A DNA stretch of 64,000 nucleotides from Alistipes provencensis (GTDB taxonomy: Bacteria; Bacteroidota; Bacteroidia; Bacteroidales; Rikenellaceae), in contig NZ_LT559262.1 in NCBI RefSeq assembly GCF_900083545.1, positions 3,150,324 through 3,214,323 on the forward strand, written 5' to 3'. Position numbers and translations under genes: made by a program. This document shows positions 50,765 to 63,821 of the stretch, in pieces. Below the pieces are notes generated by a model, which saw nothing but the letters and a program-made list of their open reading frames with translations, did not search any database and was not told where the DNA came from. Within the stretch, counting starts at the first letter, position 1, and each line of letters begins with the position of its first letter.

Positions 50765-53700
50765 CTATTCGCCCGAAAGCAACCTGCGCAGCGTCTGCCG
50801 CAGCGTGTCGCCCGTGAGGGGCTTGGCGAGGTATTCGTTGCACCCGGCTTCGAGGGCTTTCTGGCGGTCCCGGTCGTAGGCGTAGGCCGTCACGGCGATG
50901 ATCGGCACATGGCTTCCCGTCCCGCGGATCTGCCGCGTGGCCTTCAGACCATCCATCACGGGCATCTGGATGTCCATCAGCACGGCATCGGGCTGAAGCT
51001 GTTCGCACAGCCGCACGGCCTCCTCGCCGTTGCTGGCGCGGATCACCTCGTACTCCTTTTTGAGCATCAGCGACAGCAGCAGGTAGTTGCTGTCCGTGTC
51101 CTCGGCGATCAGCAGCACGGGACGGTGTCCGCTGCGGGTCACCGACAGTGCGGACACCTGCTGCGGATAGGTGACCTCGGAGCCCGGAAGCTCTTCGGGA
51201 ATTCCCATCGGCACCGTAAACCAGAAGCAGGCACCCTTGCCCAGCTCCGATTCGACACCGATCCGGCCGCCCATCTGCTCGACGATCGACTTCGAGATCG
51301 ACAGGCCGAGACCCGTGCCCTGCACGAAGCTGTTGAGCTTGACGAAACGTTCGAAGATGTTGGCCAGATGCTCCTTGTCGATGCCCGAACCGGTGTCCGC
51401 GACCGCAAAGCGCACCTGATCCCCCTCGACCGTGTAGCTCAGCGTGATGCTGCCCTCGGCGGTGAATTTGACGGCGTTGTTGATGAAGTTGGTGATGACC
51501 TGCGTCAGGCGGCCCTTGTCGCCCAGTATGAAGCAGGGGCCGCCGGGACCGACGAAGCGCAATTCGACGGGACGCCCCTGCACCTTGAGGCTCAGCGAGC
51601 GCACCACCTCCTCGCACATCTGGTTCACGTCGACCGACCCGTAGTTGAAGTCGAACGTTCCGGCCTCGATCTTCGAAAGGTCGAGGATATCGGATATCAG
51701 CGTAAGCAGCAGATCGTTGTTCTCCTCGACCACACGCAGGTAGTCGCGCCGCTCCTCGGGGTCTTCGGCTTCGGTCAGCAGGTTCGAGAATCCCACGATG
51801 GCGTTCAGCGGCGTGCGTATCTCGTGGCTCATGTTGGCCAAGAAGGCCGATTTGAGCCGGTCGCTGACTTCGGCCTTGTTCTTGGCCTCGATCAGGTTCT
51901 TTTCGGTCATCTTCAGCTCCGAGATGTCGTAGTTGACACAGACCATCTCGATCTTCGACGGATCGTTGTTCATCGGGTTGCGCACCACGTTGATGCGCGT
52001 CCATTTCTCCGTGCCGTCGTCATTCAGGATATGCAGGTCGAGGTTGAAGCTGTCCGACGTCCCGGCCTTGACGCGGGCGATATTCTCGAGGATCGCCGCC
52101 TTGTCGACGGGATCGACGTGGTTGTAGACGCCGAGAATCTGGTTGAGCGGCGTGTCGGGCTGCTCCCCGAGGTTGCGGTACCACTGGGGCACCCCGCTGC
52201 CCTCGCGCTCCAGCAGGTCGAAGCGGCAGAAGCCCATCTTGCCCAGTTTGCTGACCAGCGCGAACGAACTCTCGAACTCCGCCAGCCGCGTGTGGGCGCG
52301 GTTGATCTCGGTGTTGTCGATGTTGATCAGCATGAAGTTGCAGATGTTCCCCTCGATGTCGTAGAGCATGTTGACCGTGGTGTATATCTCCAGAAAGCCG
52401 GTCTTGGCCGACGTGTAGTAGCCGTTGAGCCGGTCGAACGGATAGTTGATCCGGAACGCCTGCTCGCGCCCGGCGCGAACTCCGTCGCGCACCTCCTGCG
52501 GAACGAGCGGATTCTCGAAGAAATTGAGTCCGAGAGCCTCCTCACGGGTCACGCCGAAAATCTCCATGTCCTTGTTGTTGATGTCGACCAGCGAACCGTC
52601 CGGGGCGTAAAGCTCCACGCCGACCTGAATGTTGTCGAAGATGTTGCGCAGGAAACGCTCGTTGCGGTAGAGCACCTCGTGAGCCTGATGCACTTCGGTC
52701 TGGTCCGAGAAGAAAGCCACGACCTCGTCCTCGCAGGTGGAGTAGAGAACATAGTGCAGGTAGCGTTTCACGCGCTCCAGCGTGATGTTGCCGTCGACAT
52801 ACTCGCCCGTTTCGAATACCTTCGAGGCATCATCCAGCAACAGTGTCAGATCGCCGCCCAGTTCCGAAGCGCAGTGTCCGACATAGGCTTCGCGGGGAAG
52901 CTCCAGAATCCGGTCGGCCGCCTCGTTCGAGTCGAGCACCCGGTAGTCGCCCAGTCTCCCGGCTTCGTCGCGGAGCATCTTCACCCGGACATAACCCAGC
53001 GGCATGTGGCGGTAGAGGTTTTGCAGATAGAGCCGGTCGGCCTGCGCCGCCTGTTCGGAACGCTGCAGGTCGAGGCATAGCCCGATGATGTTGACCAGCG
53101 ACGCGAACCACTGGCAGTCCTCGTCGGTCCACTCGCGGTGTCCGTCGACGATGTCGATGCCGGCATAGCCCCAGACCTTGTCCCGCGAAGCCAGCGGCAT
53201 GATGAGCAGCGACTTGATATCCTGCGCCATCAGCAGGTCGTGTTCGCCCGCCGCCTCGGAAGGCAGGTCGCTGATGTCGGAAAGAATGATGGAATTACCC
53301 TGCGAAACGTGCTCCGTCCACCACGGGAAATCCTCCATCGGAAGCGAACTGAGGCGGTCCTGCTCACTGGAAACCCCCGCCGCCGTCACTTCATAAGCAC
53401 AGTTGTGGGTGCGCTGTTCCCAGTCGAATTCGATGATGTAGGCCCGGTCGCCGCGGAACATCGTAAGCACCTCGTACAGAATCTTGTTGACCGTATCGCG
53501 GGTCCTGTCGCTGTGCAGCAGCGCGAGCAGCGTGTGCGAAATGCTGTTGAGCCGGTAGAGCAGGTCGTCGATCCGGGCGCGGTCCTGCCCGTCCGCCGGC
53601 TGTTCGAGTTGCGTCTGCTGCACATAACCGGTCATGACATCGCGTCCGTCGGGAGTCGTCTCGCGGCCTATCACCTTCCATTGCAGCCACAGCCGATGCC

Positions 53701-53956
53701 CGTCGGGGGCGATCAGCGGAATGGCGCGTTTCAGCGTATGGGCATCCTGCAGCAGACAATTACCCGGGCCGGATATTTTCGCATACGCCTCCGGAATAAG
53801 GCTTTTTATCTCGTCGAATCCTACCTCCGGAGTGGGATAACAGAGCATATTCTGCAAAAAATCGGACATGTGAAATATCCGCCGCGTCATATCCGCTTCC
53901 CACCAGCCGGTCTTGGCATCCTTCAATACCGCCCGCAGTATCTCTTCTTCTTTCAT
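50765..53956 (-). CDS. Soluble hybrid sensor histidine kinase/response regulator
   Basis: A 1063-aa one-protein phosphorelay. Order: PAS-like region (about 15-125), GAF domain (about 165-320; YIIEFDWEQRTHNCAYEVTA), two or three PAS/PAC modules (about 335-700), HisKA with FLANMSHEIRTPLNAIVGFS (phospho-His), HATPase with GTGLGLSISKSIVEQMGGR, and a receiver with VLMDIQMPVMDG (phospho-Asp) and YLAKPL. No membrane helix is seen, so it should sense a cytosolic signal. No output DNA-binding gene lies adjacent; the FtsE-like gene is divergent from it. Confidence 0.92.
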   Translation of the reverse strand: MKEEEILRAVLKDAKTGWWEADMTRRIFHMSDFLQNMLCYPTPEVGFDEIKSLIPEAYAKISGPGNCLLQDAHTLKRAIPLIAPDGHRLWLQWKVIGRETTPDGRDVMTGYVQQTQLEQPADGQDRARIDDLLYRLNSISHTLLALLHSDRTRDTVNKILYEVLTMFRGDRAYIIEFDWEQRTHNCAYEVTAAGVSSEQDRLSSLPMEDFPWWTEHVSQGNSIILSDISDLPSEAAGEHDLLMAQDIKSLLIMPLASRDKVWGYAGIDIVDGHREWTDEDCQWFASLVNIIGLCLDLQRSEQAAQADRLYLQNLYRHMPLGYVRVKMLRDEAGRLGDYRVLDSNEAADRILELPREAYVGHCASELGGDLTLLLDDASKVFETGEYVDGNITLERVKRYLHYVLYSTCEDEVVAFFSDQTEVHQAHEVLYRNERFLRNIFDNIQVGVELYAPDGSLVDINNKDMEIFGVTREEALGLNFFENPLVPQEVRDGVRAGREQAFRINYPFDRLNGYYTSAKTGFLEIYTTVNMLYDIEGNICNFMLINIDNTEINRAHTRLAEFESSFALVSKLGKMGFCRFDLLEREGSGVPQWYRNLGEQPDTPLNQILGVYNHVDPVDKAAILENIARVKAGTSDSFNLDLHILNDDGTEKWTRINVVRNPMNNDPSKIEMVCVNYDISELKMTEKNLIEAKNKAEVSDRLKSAFLANMSHEIRTPLNAIVGFSNLLTEAEDPEERRDYLRVVEENNDLLLTLISDILDLSKIEAGTFDFNYGSVDVNQMCEEVVRSLSLKVQGRPVELRFVGPGGPCFILGDKGRLTQVITNFINNAVKFTAEGSITLSYTVEGDQVRFAVADTGSGIDKEHLANIFERFVKLNSFVQGTGLGLSISKSIVEQMGGRIGVESELGKGACFWFTVPMGIPEELPGSEVTYPQQVSALSVTRSGHRPVLLIAEDTDSNYLLLSLMLKKEYEVIRASNGEEAVRLCEQLQPDAVLMDIQMPVMDGLKATRQIRGTGSHVPIIAVTAYAYDRDRQKALEAGCNEYLAKPLTGDTLRQTLRRLLSGE

Positions 53957-54146
53957 CTATAATTCCCTCAGATATTGGGACAAAAGTAGGCATCCGCCAC
54001 CGGATTTGCAAATAAAAACGTGCGTTTTTCTATACAGAAACGTCCATAAATACCCGTATTCGGCCCTTTTATCCGAGCCAAACACGCACAGAAGTCCCGA
54101 CGGTGCTTTTTTTGTGCCGGGGTGTTTTACGGGACGATATTTTGCG

Positions 54147-54154
54147 TATCTTTG
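54147..54154 (+). promoter_or_regulatory. -7 element upstream of the FtsE-like gene
   Basis: TATCTTTG matches TAnnTTTG 28 nt before the preferred start at 54182; the -33 box is unclear. Confidence 0.45.
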
Positions 54155-54181
54155 GTGTCGCAACGACACTTTAATATCAGC

Positions 54182-57003
<2,822 letters not shown>

Positions 57004-57116
57004 CCCGCTCGGGAAGCGGGCTTAAGGGCAACGGGCGGACGTGGCGAATCGATTCGGATTTGCGCTTCCGCCCGTTTGTGCAAGAGGACTGAACAACACA
57101 AAACCTACTGATAACC

Positions 57117-57740
57117 ATGGACGTAACGGTAATCGGAGTCGCCGGAGGAACCGGCTCGGGAAAGTCGACGCTCGTCAAGCGTCTGCAAGAGGCATTCGTG
57201 GGCGACGACGTCGTGACGCTTTGCCACGACTACTACTACAAGGCGCACCCCGAACTCAACTACGAGGAGCGCACGAAACTCAACTACGACCATCCGCAGG
57301 CTTTCGACACGGAGATGCTCGTGGAACATATCAAGGCGCTGAAAAACAACGTACCCGTCGAGCACCCGGTCTACTCGTTCGTCGACCACGACCGCACTGC
57401 GGAGACTGTCTTTGTGAAACCGTCGAAAGTGATTATCGTCGACGGCATTCTGATTTTCGAGAACCGGGAACTCCGCGAACTGATGGACATCAAGGTCTAT
57501 GTGGACACCGACGCTGACATCCGCTTGGCACGGCGTATCCTGCGCGACGTCTGCGAACGCGGACGGACGATGCAGTCGGTCATTACGCAGTACACCTCGA
57601 CCGTGAAACCGATGCACGACGAGTTCGTCGAGCCGTCGAAGAAATACGCCGACGTCATCATTCCCGAAGGCGGCTTCAACTCGGTAGCCGTCACGATGCT
57701 GATTCAGAACATCCGCTCGCTGATCATGGGCAGCCGATAG
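57117..57740 (+). CDS. udk: Uridine kinase
   Basis: A 207-aa P-loop kinase that converts uridine and cytidine to UMP and CMP in pyrimidine salvage. Motifs: VIGVAGGTGSGKSTLV (Walker A), CHDYYYKAHPELNYEERT, NYDHPQAFDTEMLVEHI, VIIVDGILIFENRELRELMD and RRILRDVCERGRTM. Length matches Udk. It sits 113 bp after gyrB and ends at a bidirectional terminator shared with mutS. Confidence 0.95.
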   Translation: MDVTVIGVAGGTGSGKSTLVKRLQEAFVGDDVVTLCHDYYYKAHPELNYEERTKLNYDHPQAFDTEMLVEHIKALKNNVPVEHPVYSFVDHDRTAETVFVKPSKVIIVDGILIFENRELRELMDIKVYVDTDADIRLARRILRDVCERGRTMQSVITQYTSTVKPMHDEFVEPSKKYADVIIPEGGFNSVAVTMLIQNIRSLIMGSR

Positions 57741-57758
57741 CCGATTTCGGCCAAAACG

Positions 57759-57796
57759 ACAGCCCCGGACTTCTCCTGAGAGAGTTCCGGGGCTGT
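57759..57796. terminator. Bidirectional terminator between udk and mutS
   Basis: ACAGCCCCGGA (57759-57769) pairs with TCCGGGGCTGT (57786-57796). On the minus strand CGTTTTGG follows. The genes converge here. Confidence 0.75.
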
Positions 57797-57823
57797 TGCA
57801 TATTCACCTGAAGCGATACTTTA

Positions 57824-60505
57824 TCAGATGCCGGTTATCTTCTTGATTTCGTTGAGTTTATTGAGCGCCTCGATCGGGGTCAGCGAATTGATGTCGAGCC
57901 CCTTGATCTGGTCGCGGATCTGCACCAGCACGGGGTCGTCCAACTGGAACATCGACAGTTGCATATTCTGCGGTCCGGCGCTCTCGGCAGCTTCCTTCAC
58001 GGCCTGCGCCGTGGGCTTGCGCCCCCGCTCCTTGAGGCTGCGGCTCGGCACGATCTCGTTGCTGCCGTAGACCAGTTCGAGGTTGCGCAGGATTTCGTCG
58101 GCCCGCGAGACGATCGACGCCGGCATGCCGGCCATGCGGGCGACGTGGATACCGAACGAATGCTCCGTACCGCCGCGCTCCAGTTTGCGCAGGAAAACGA
58201 TCTGGTTGCCCATCTCCTTGACCGAAACGTGGAAGTTCTTCACCCGGGGGCACATCTGCTCCATCTCGTTCAGCTCGTGGTAGTGCGTGGCGAAAAGCGT
58301 CTTGGCATGGGCCGAGGGGTGGTTGTGGAGGTATTCGACCATCGCCCAAGCGATCGAAATGCCGTCGTAGGTCGATGTACCGCGGCCGATCTCGTCCAGC
58401 AGCACGATACTGCGGTCGGAAATGTTATTGAGGATGCTGGCCGACTCGAGCATCTCGACCATGAAGGTCGATTCGCCCTGCGAAATGTTGTCCGAAGCCC
58501 CGACGCGGGTGAAAATTTTGTCCACGACGCCGATATGGGCCGCTTTCGCGGGGACGTAGCACCCCATCTGGGCCATCAGGATGATGAGAGCCGTCTGGCG
58601 CAGCAGCGCCGACTTACCCGACATGTTGGGACCCGTTATCATCATGATCTGCTGCTGCTTGTCGTCGAGCATCACATCGTTGGGGATATACTCCTCCCCC
58701 ACGGGCATCAGGGTCTCGATCACCGGATGGCGGCCCTGCCGGATGTCGATGAGTTTGCCGTCGTCGAGCACCGGACGCACATAGCGCCGCTCGCAGGCCA
58801 GCCGCGCGAAGGATTGCAGACAGTCGATGCGGGCCACCGCGGCAGCGTCGCGCAACATCGGCGCCAGCGAGCCGCAAATGAACGCCATGATCTCGGCATA
58901 GATGCGCTGCTCCAGAACGAGCATCTTCTCTTCGGCGCCGAGGATTTTTTCTTCATACTCCTTGAGCTCCTCGGTAATGTAGCGCTCGGCATTGGCAAGG
59001 GTCTGTTTGCGAATCCACGCTTCGGGAACCTTGTCCTTGTGAGCGTTGCGGACCTCGATATAATAGCCGAAAACGTTGTTGTAGCTGATCTTGAGCGACG
59101 GAATACCCGTCGTCTCGCTCTCGCGCTGCTGGATGCGCGCGAGGTAATCCTTGCCGTGGAGGGCGATGCGCCGCAGGTCGTCCAGCTCGGGATCGACCCC
59201 GTCGGCGATCACGCCGCCCTTCTGTATCTGGTTGTTCTGCGGATCGGGATAAATCTCGCGAGCGATACGGTCGCGGACCTCAGCCAACACATCGATCTGC
59301 CCCGCCAGCGCATGCAGGCGGTCGTCGTCGGTCGACTCCAAGGCGGCCTTGAGGGTCTCGATGGCTCCCAGCGAATTCTTGAGCTGCACCAGTTCGCGCG
59401 GCGTGACCCGCTGGGCCGCAATACGCCCCGCAATGCGTTCCAGATCGCCCACCAGCGCCACCTGTTCGCGGATAACGTCGGCCAAGTCCGCATCTTTCAG
59501 GAAGCGCTCCACCACGTCCAGCCGCTCGTTGATCCGCGCGGGGTCCTTGATCGGCATGGCGATCCAGCGTTTCAGCAGGCGCCCGCCCATCGGGGTCAGC
59601 GTGCGGTCGATCACGTCGGCGAAGCTGCACTTCTCACGCGCGCCGTTCGACGAAAAAAGCTCCAGATTGCGAATCGTGAACTTGTCGACCCACACATAGT
59701 CGTCCTGATCGATGCGCGCGATGGAGGCGATATGCCCCGTCTCGCGGTGCTCGGTAAATTCGAGGTAGTAGAGAATGGCCCCGGCGGCCGAAATGCCGCT
59801 GGAGAACTGCTCCACGCCGAAACCTTTCAGCGATTTGGTCCCGAACTGCTTGCAGAGCTTCTCGCGGTTGACATCCTCCGAAAAGACCCACTCGTCGAGG
59901 CGGTAGGTATAGAGTTTCGACCCGAACGAGCCGGAAAAACGGTCCTCATAGCCGCGCTGGTAGACCACCTCCTTGGGTTGGAGGTTCGAAATCAGTTTGT
60001 CGACATAGCTGTCCGAACCCTCGGCCACATAGAACTCGCCCGTGGAGATGTCCAGAAAAGCCACACCCGTGGTCTGCCGGCCGAAATAGACCGACGCGAT
60101 GAAGTTGTTCTCCTTGTTGGCCAGAATGTTGTCCCCCAGCACGATACCCGGGGTCACCAGCTCGATGACGCCGCGCTTGACGAGACCCTTCACCGTCTTG
60201 GGGTCCTCCAACTGCTCGCAGATGGCCACGCGCTCGCCGGCCCGCACCAGCTTGGGCAGGTAGGTGTCAATGGCGTGGTAGGGAAATCCCGCCAACTCGA
60301 CATACGTCGCCGATCCGTTGGCGCGGCGCGTGAGCGTGATGCCCAGAATGCCGCTGGCCTTGATCGCGTCGTCGCCGAAGGTCTCGTAAAAGTCGCCCAC
60401 GCGGAACAGCAGTATGGCGTCGGGGTGCACCGCCTTGATGGAGTAATATTGCTTCATCAAGGGCGTCTCGACATATTTTTTGTCGATTTTCTTATCTGAG
60501 GTCAA
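57824..60505 (-). CDS. mutS: DNA mismatch repair protein MutS
   Basis: An 893-aa mismatch-recognition ATPase. The N-terminal mismatch-binding motif is [11 protein letters not shown]; the ATPase shows [17 protein letters not shown] (Walker A), [14 protein letters not shown] (Walker B) and [15 protein letters not shown]. Length is normal for MutS1. The start is a TTG at 60505 ([20 protein letters not shown]) because no ATG lies upstream and the first in-frame ATG would remove conserved residues. A palindrome (60515-60531) sits 9 nt upstream. DNA-repair-type genes follow on the same strand. Confidence 0.95.
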   Translation of the reverse strand: MTSDKKIDKKYVETPLMKQYYSIKAVHPDAILLFRVGDFYETFGDDAIKASGILGITLTRRANGSATYVELAGFPYHAIDTYLPKLVRAGERVAICEQLEDPKTVKGLVKRGVIELVTPGIVLGDNILANKENNFIASVYFGRQTTGVAFLDISTGEFYVAEGSDSYVDKLISNLQPKEVVYQRGYEDRFSGSFGSKLYTYRLDEWVFSEDVNREKLCKQFGTKSLKGFGVEQFSSGISAAGAILYYLEFTEHRETGHIASIARIDQDDYVWVDKFTIRNLELFSSNGAREKCSFADVIDRTLTPMGGRLLKRWIAMPIKDPARINERLDVVERFLKDADLADVIREQVALVGDLERIAGRIAAQRVTPRELVQLKNSLGAIETLKAALESTDDDRLHALAGQIDVLAEVRDRIAREIYPDPQNNQIQKGGVIADGVDPELDDLRRIALHGKDYLARIQQRESETTGIPSLKISYNNVFGYYIEVRNAHKDKVPEAWIRKQTLANAERYITEELKEYEEKILGAEEKMLVLEQRIYAEIMAFICGSLAPMLRDAAAVARIDCLQSFARLACERRYVRPVLDDGKLIDIRQGRHPVIETLMPVGEEYIPNDVMLDDKQQQIMMITGPNMSGKSALLRQTALIILMAQMGCYVPAKAAHIGVVDKIFTRVGASDNISQGESTFMVEMLESASILNNISDRSIVLLDEIGRGTSTYDGISIAWAMVEYLHNHPSAHAKTLFATHYHELNEMEQMCPRVKNFHVSVKEMGNQIVFLRKLERGGTEHSFGIHVARMAGMPASIVSRADEILRNLELVYGSNEIVPSRSLKERGRKPTAQAVKEAAESAGPQNMQLSMFQLDDPVLVQIRDQIKGLDINSLTPIEALNKLNEIKKITGI

Positions 60506-60514
60506 AATAGAATA

Positions 60515-60531
60515 TTGTATAATTTATACAA
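60515..60531. repeat. Perfect 17-bp palindrome upstream of mutS
   Basis: TTGTATAA-T-TTATACAA is an exact inverted repeat just upstream of the mutS TTG start. It could be an operator overlapping the mutS promoter or a chance AT-rich palindrome. Confidence 0.6.
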
Positions 60532-60561
60532 CAAAGATAGCGGATTTTTTCGAAATATGCG

Positions 60562-61137
60562 CTAAATGATCCCGCTTTCGGAGAAGACTTTCCGGTAAAA
60601 TTCGGCTTTCCACTCCACGGGGCGCGGATAGGCCCGCGACGAGGAGGGCATGCGCCACAGTTTCAGGTCGCGGCCGGCAAAGCGCATCGCCACCCACTCG
60701 CCCACCGCCGGCTCGTCGCAGCCCGTGACGGCACGCAGCGTATCGGTGGCTTTCTGGCCTGTGGTGACGATGTTCCCGCAGGCCGGGATGCGGGCCAGCA
60801 GGGCTTCTAAATCCACTTCACGCACCACTTGAAGAAAATTGTCCGACGCATTGTCTTTCAGGCGGATAACCTCTACGGCCGTGTCGTAGAGCGCAATGCC
60901 CCGCTCGCGGCAGAACGCCTCGATGCGCCCCTTGTCGAAACGCCGTCCGCCGGGCTCCAGAAAGTGCATCTTGTCGCCCGTCGCCAGATAGCCCACGATG
61001 CGCCACATATCGTTTTGCAGGTTGGGATAGAAGAACTCCATCGACCAGCGGATGCGCTTGGGCGGGAAGCTGCCCAGCATCAGCAGGCGGGCGTTTTCGG
61101 GGAGAAACGGTTCGAGGGGGTGCTGTTCGCTATTCAT
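60562..61137 (-). CDS. Uracil-DNA-glycosylase-fold protein (hypoxanthine-DNA-glycosylase-like)
   Basis: A 191-aa protein with the UDG-superfamily start ARLLMLGSFPPKRIRWSMEF, an internal NIVTTGQKATDTLRAV, and the C-terminal LWRMPSSSRAYPRPVEWKAE, which corresponds to the second catalytic loop. The pattern fits family 6 (hypoxanthine) glycosylases best. Expected role: excision of deaminated bases. Its start overlaps the stop of the helicase gene by 8 bp, so they are co-translated, and mutS follows 56 bp later. Confidence 0.8.
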   Translation of the reverse strand: MNSEQHPLEPFLPENARLLMLGSFPPKRIRWSMEFFYPNLQNDMWRIVGYLATGDKMHFLEPGGRRFDKGRIEAFCRERGIALYDTAVEVIRLKDNASDNFLQVVREVDLEALLARIPACGNIVTTGQKATDTLRAVTGCDEPAVGEWVAMRFAGRDLKLWRMPSSSRAYPRPVEWKAEFYRKVFSESGII

Positions 61138-62545
61138 AGAATTGATCGTCGAAATTTACAAGATACAATTTATCGGTGGCGCGCGTCAGGGCCGTGTAGA
61201 GCCAGCGCAGCATGTCGCGCGTCATGGGTTCGTCGCCGAACAGGCAGCGGTCGATGAAGACCGCCCGCCACTGGCCGCCCTGCGCCTTGTGGCACGTCAC
61301 GGCGTAGGAAAACTTCACCTGAACGGCGTTAAAATGCGGATTCTCACGGATTTCCTGAAAGCGTTTGAGCTTGCTTTTGATGTCGAGGTAATCCTTTTCA
61401 ACCTCGTAGAACAGGCGCGTCGATTCGTCGCGCGTGAGCGACGGGGATTCCGAGGCGATGGTGTCCAGCAGGATCTTGCACTCGATCTCCGCATTGTCGT
61501 AGTCGGGAAATTCGAGCACGGCGTTGGCGAAGCGGAAGCCGTAGAAATCTTCGAAGCGCCGCAGGCGCTTCAGCCGCGCGATGTCGCCGTTGGCGATGAA
61601 GTTCATCGGGCAGTCCTCGGTATGCTTGGGGAAATAGTAGTTGTTCTTGACCACCATCAGCATGTCGCCGCTCTCGATCTCCTCCTCGGCGCAGAGCACG
61701 TTGCGGCGGATGCCCTCGTTATAGCGGTTGGCCCGCTTGTTCGAGCGCGTGACGACGATCGTCTCGTCGCGGCCGTAGAGGGCGTAGCAGTCCTGCAGTT
61801 TCTCGAGAAACTCGCCGCCATCGACCCGCTCGACATCCGGAAAATCGAGCCGGAAGCGGGGAATCTCGTAAAGGCCGTTTTCGAGCATGCAGCGTACCAC
61901 CGTGGCGTTGAAGAGGATACCCGACTGTGCCTCCTGCCGCACCACCTCGTCCATCGTGCCGTAGACGATGTCGCCATAGGCATCCATCGACGCGGGATCG
62001 AGCGCCGGGCTGAAATCGGCCCCCACGGGCGGGAGCTGGGCGCTGTCGCCGACCAACACCAGACGGCACCCGCGGCCGCTGCGGACATACTCCACCAAAT
62101 CCGAGAGCAGCGAACCGCTCCCGAAGACCGCTCCGCCGCCCGACGAATCGGAGAGCATCGAAGCCTCGTCGACGATGAACACCGCGCCGCGCTCCTGATT
62201 GAAATTGAGCGAGAATTTCGATTCGTAATCGGCGTTCGTGCGCTGGCGGTAGATGCGTTTGTGGATGGTAAAAGCCTTTTCCTGAGCGTATTGGGCCAGC
62301 ACCTTGGCGGCCCGGCCCGTGGGCGCCAGCAGCACGGGTTTGATTCCCAAATCCTTAAGCGCTCCGACCAAAGCTCCGATAAGCGTCGTTTTTCCGGTGC
62401 CAGCATAGCCGTTCAGCACGAAAATCCTCGAAAAATCGTCGTCTGCAAGATATTCGGACAACTTTTCTATGATTTTTTTTTGTCCGGGAGTTGTTTCGAA
62501 ACAAATTTTAGCGTAAATTTGGGTCGCGATATGTGTGCTGAGCAT
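61130..62545 (-). CDS. RecD-like superfamily 1 DNA helicase
   Basis: A 471-aa helicase. Walker A VLNGYAGTGKTTLIGALVGA, LLAPTGRAAKVLAQYA, Walker B FIVDEASML, motif III LVLVGDSAQLPPVG, and the C-terminal YAVTCHKAQGGQW and WLYTALTRATDKLYL define a short RecD/Pif1-related SF1B helicase without the long N-terminal domain of RecD2. Common in Bacteroidota; the role is presumably in DNA repair or recombination. It starts a three-gene block with the glycosylase and mutS. Confidence 0.88.
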   Translation of the reverse strand: MLSTHIATQIYAKICFETTPGQKKIIEKLSEYLADDDFSRIFVLNGYAGTGKTTLIGALVGALKDLGIKPVLLAPTGRAAKVLAQYAQEKAFTIHKRIYRQRTNADYESKFSLNFNQERGAVFIVDEASMLSDSSGGGAVFGSGSLLSDLVEYVRSGRGCRLVLVGDSAQLPPVGADFSPALDPASMDAYGDIVYGTMDEVVRQEAQSGILFNATVVRCMLENGLYEIPRFRLDFPDVERVDGGEFLEKLQDCYALYGRDETIVVTRSNKRANRYNEGIRRNVLCAEEEIESGDMLMVVKNNYYFPKHTEDCPMNFIANGDIARLKRLRRFEDFYGFRFANAVLEFPDYDNAEIECKILLDTIASESPSLTRDESTRLFYEVEKDYLDIKSKLKRFQEIRENPHFNAVQVKFSYAVTCHKAQGGQWRAVFIDRCLFGDEPMTRDMLRWLYTALTRATDKLYLVNFDDQFYE

Positions 62546-62593
62546 GCGTCGGTTTTTAATTGGTGCAAAATTAATAACAAATATTTATTTAAA

Positions 62594-63229
62594 ATGAAAA
62601 AACTCTTTCAAATCATTCTTGCCGTAGCTATCGTAGGCCTGATCTACGTTATCTACGTCCAGATCTCCACCCCGATTCGTTTCGACGATGAAATGAAGGC
62701 GAAGAAGGCGCAGGTTATCGACCGCATCAAGGACATCCGCACCGCGCAGCGCGCCTTCAAGTCGAAGTACCAGCATTTCACCGGCAGCTTCGACTCGCTG
62801 ACCGCCTTCGTACTTTCCGACACGCTCGAAATGGAGCGCAAGATCGTGGACGAGGACGACTCGGTGGCGATGGCCATGCTGAAGAAGTCGGGCAGGAAGA
62901 ACATTGAGAAGTTCAAGGTAGCCGTGATCGACACCATTTTCGCCCCCAAGAAAGTGAGCCGTCAGGATGTCGAGAATCTCCGCTACATCCCCGGAACCGA
63001 TAACAAGGCACAGTTCATCATGGAAGCCGGCGTTATCACCACCGAATCCAAGGTCGTGATCCCGGTCGTGGAGTGCCGCGCTCCCTACAAGATGTTCCTC
63101 GACACGATCAACTACCGTCAGGAGGTCATCAACCTGATCGACGACGAGGAGAACAACTTCAACCGCTATGCCGGTGTCAAGTTCGGCTCGATGGAATCCG
63201 GAAACAATGAGGCCGGTAACTGGGAGTAA
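62594..63229 (+). CDS. Conserved single-pass membrane protein, unknown function
   Basis: A 211-aa protein with one N-terminal membrane helix (MKKLFQIILAVAIVGLIYVI) and a periplasmic part rich in charged helices (IKDIRTAQRAFKSKYQHFTG, DVENLRYIPGTDNKAQFIME). The start at 62594 is an ATG after an AT-rich leader. Neighbours are a DUF3822 gene, overlapping by 23 nt, and rsmD. A pilin-like resemblance of the N-terminal helix is superficial: no prepilin peptidase site is evident. Confidence 0.7.
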   Translation: MKKLFQIILAVAIVGLIYVIYVQISTPIRFDDEMKAKKAQVIDRIKDIRTAQRAFKSKYQHFTGSFDSLTAFVLSDTLEMERKIVDEDDSVAMAMLKKSGRKNIEKFKVAVIDTIFAPKKVSRQDVENLRYIPGTDNKAQFIMEAGVITTESKVVIPVVECRAPYKMFLDTINYRQEVINLIDDEENNFNRYAGVKFGSMESGNNEAGNWE

Positions 63230-63821
63230 CACGCCGCAGGCAGGCAATACGGTGTCCATTCAGCGATCGTTGGATGGACACTCTTTTTCGGTCCCTGCAC
63301 TGTCGGACGTACCCGCGGGCCACGATCCCGTGCAGGTAGAGCTGCTGCTGCCCCGCACGATGCTCGTCCCCGCGGAGCTGTTCGACGAGGAGCACGCCGC
63401 AGAGCTGCTTGCGGCGAACGGTATGCCCCCGGCGGCGGACGAATGCGCCGTATGCTGCGGCCGGGAGGAGGATTATGCGGCCGTCGCGGCGATAAACCGC
63501 GAAGCCCTGCGGCTGGTACAGGCGAAACTGGGCAACCGGGCCCGCTTCACCACCCCGCTGCTCCGCACGCCGCGCAATGCGACCAAAACCGTATGGATGT
63601 GCCGCCGCGCAGAGCTGCTATATATAAAGGTATACGACGGCGGATCCCTGCAACTGGCCGAGGTGGTGCCCGCGGAGACGGATGCCGACCTCGCCTACTT
63701 CTTCGAGCGGCTGAACGGCTGTTTCCCGCTGGCGGAGTTCGAGCTGCGTATCACGGGCGATGCTCCCAAAGCGGCGCGCAAACTGCTGGGAAAACGTTTC
63801 AAACAGGCGATATGCGAATAG
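63207..63821 (+). CDS. DUF3822-family protein
   Basis: A 204-aa protein from the ATG at 63207 (MRPVTGSNTPQAGNTVSIQR). The start SIQRSLDGHSFSV, then LLLPRTMLVPAELFDEEHAA and the end of an actin-like fold half follow the DUF3822 pattern, a Bacteroidota family usually encoded directly before rsmD. It is shorter than most members I remember (about 260 or more residues). Overlaps: 23 nt with the gene before and 10 nt with rsmD, so the three are tightly coupled. Confidence 0.75.
   Translation: MRPVTGSNTPQAGNTVSIQRSLDGHSFSVPALSDVPAGHDPVQVELLLPRTMLVPAELFDEEHAAELLAANGMPPAADECAVCCGREEDYAAVAAINREALRLVQAKLGNRARFTTPLLRTPRNATKTVWMCRRAELLYIKVYDGGSLQLAEVVPAETDADLAYFFERLNGCFPLAEFELRITGDAPKAARKLLGKRFKQAICE

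Noticed and set aside
57959..60499. 846-codon open frame on the + strand opposite mutS
   Set aside because: Antisense shadow of a GC-rich gene; composition and lack of motifs show mutS is the real gene. The same applies to 30192-32087, 36187-38631, 50687-53080 and 55057-56982.
62594..63229. Type IV pilin or pseudopilin
   Set aside because: A hydrophobic N-terminal helix is present, but no prepilin peptidase cleavage site (G followed by F/M and E at +5) can be seen.
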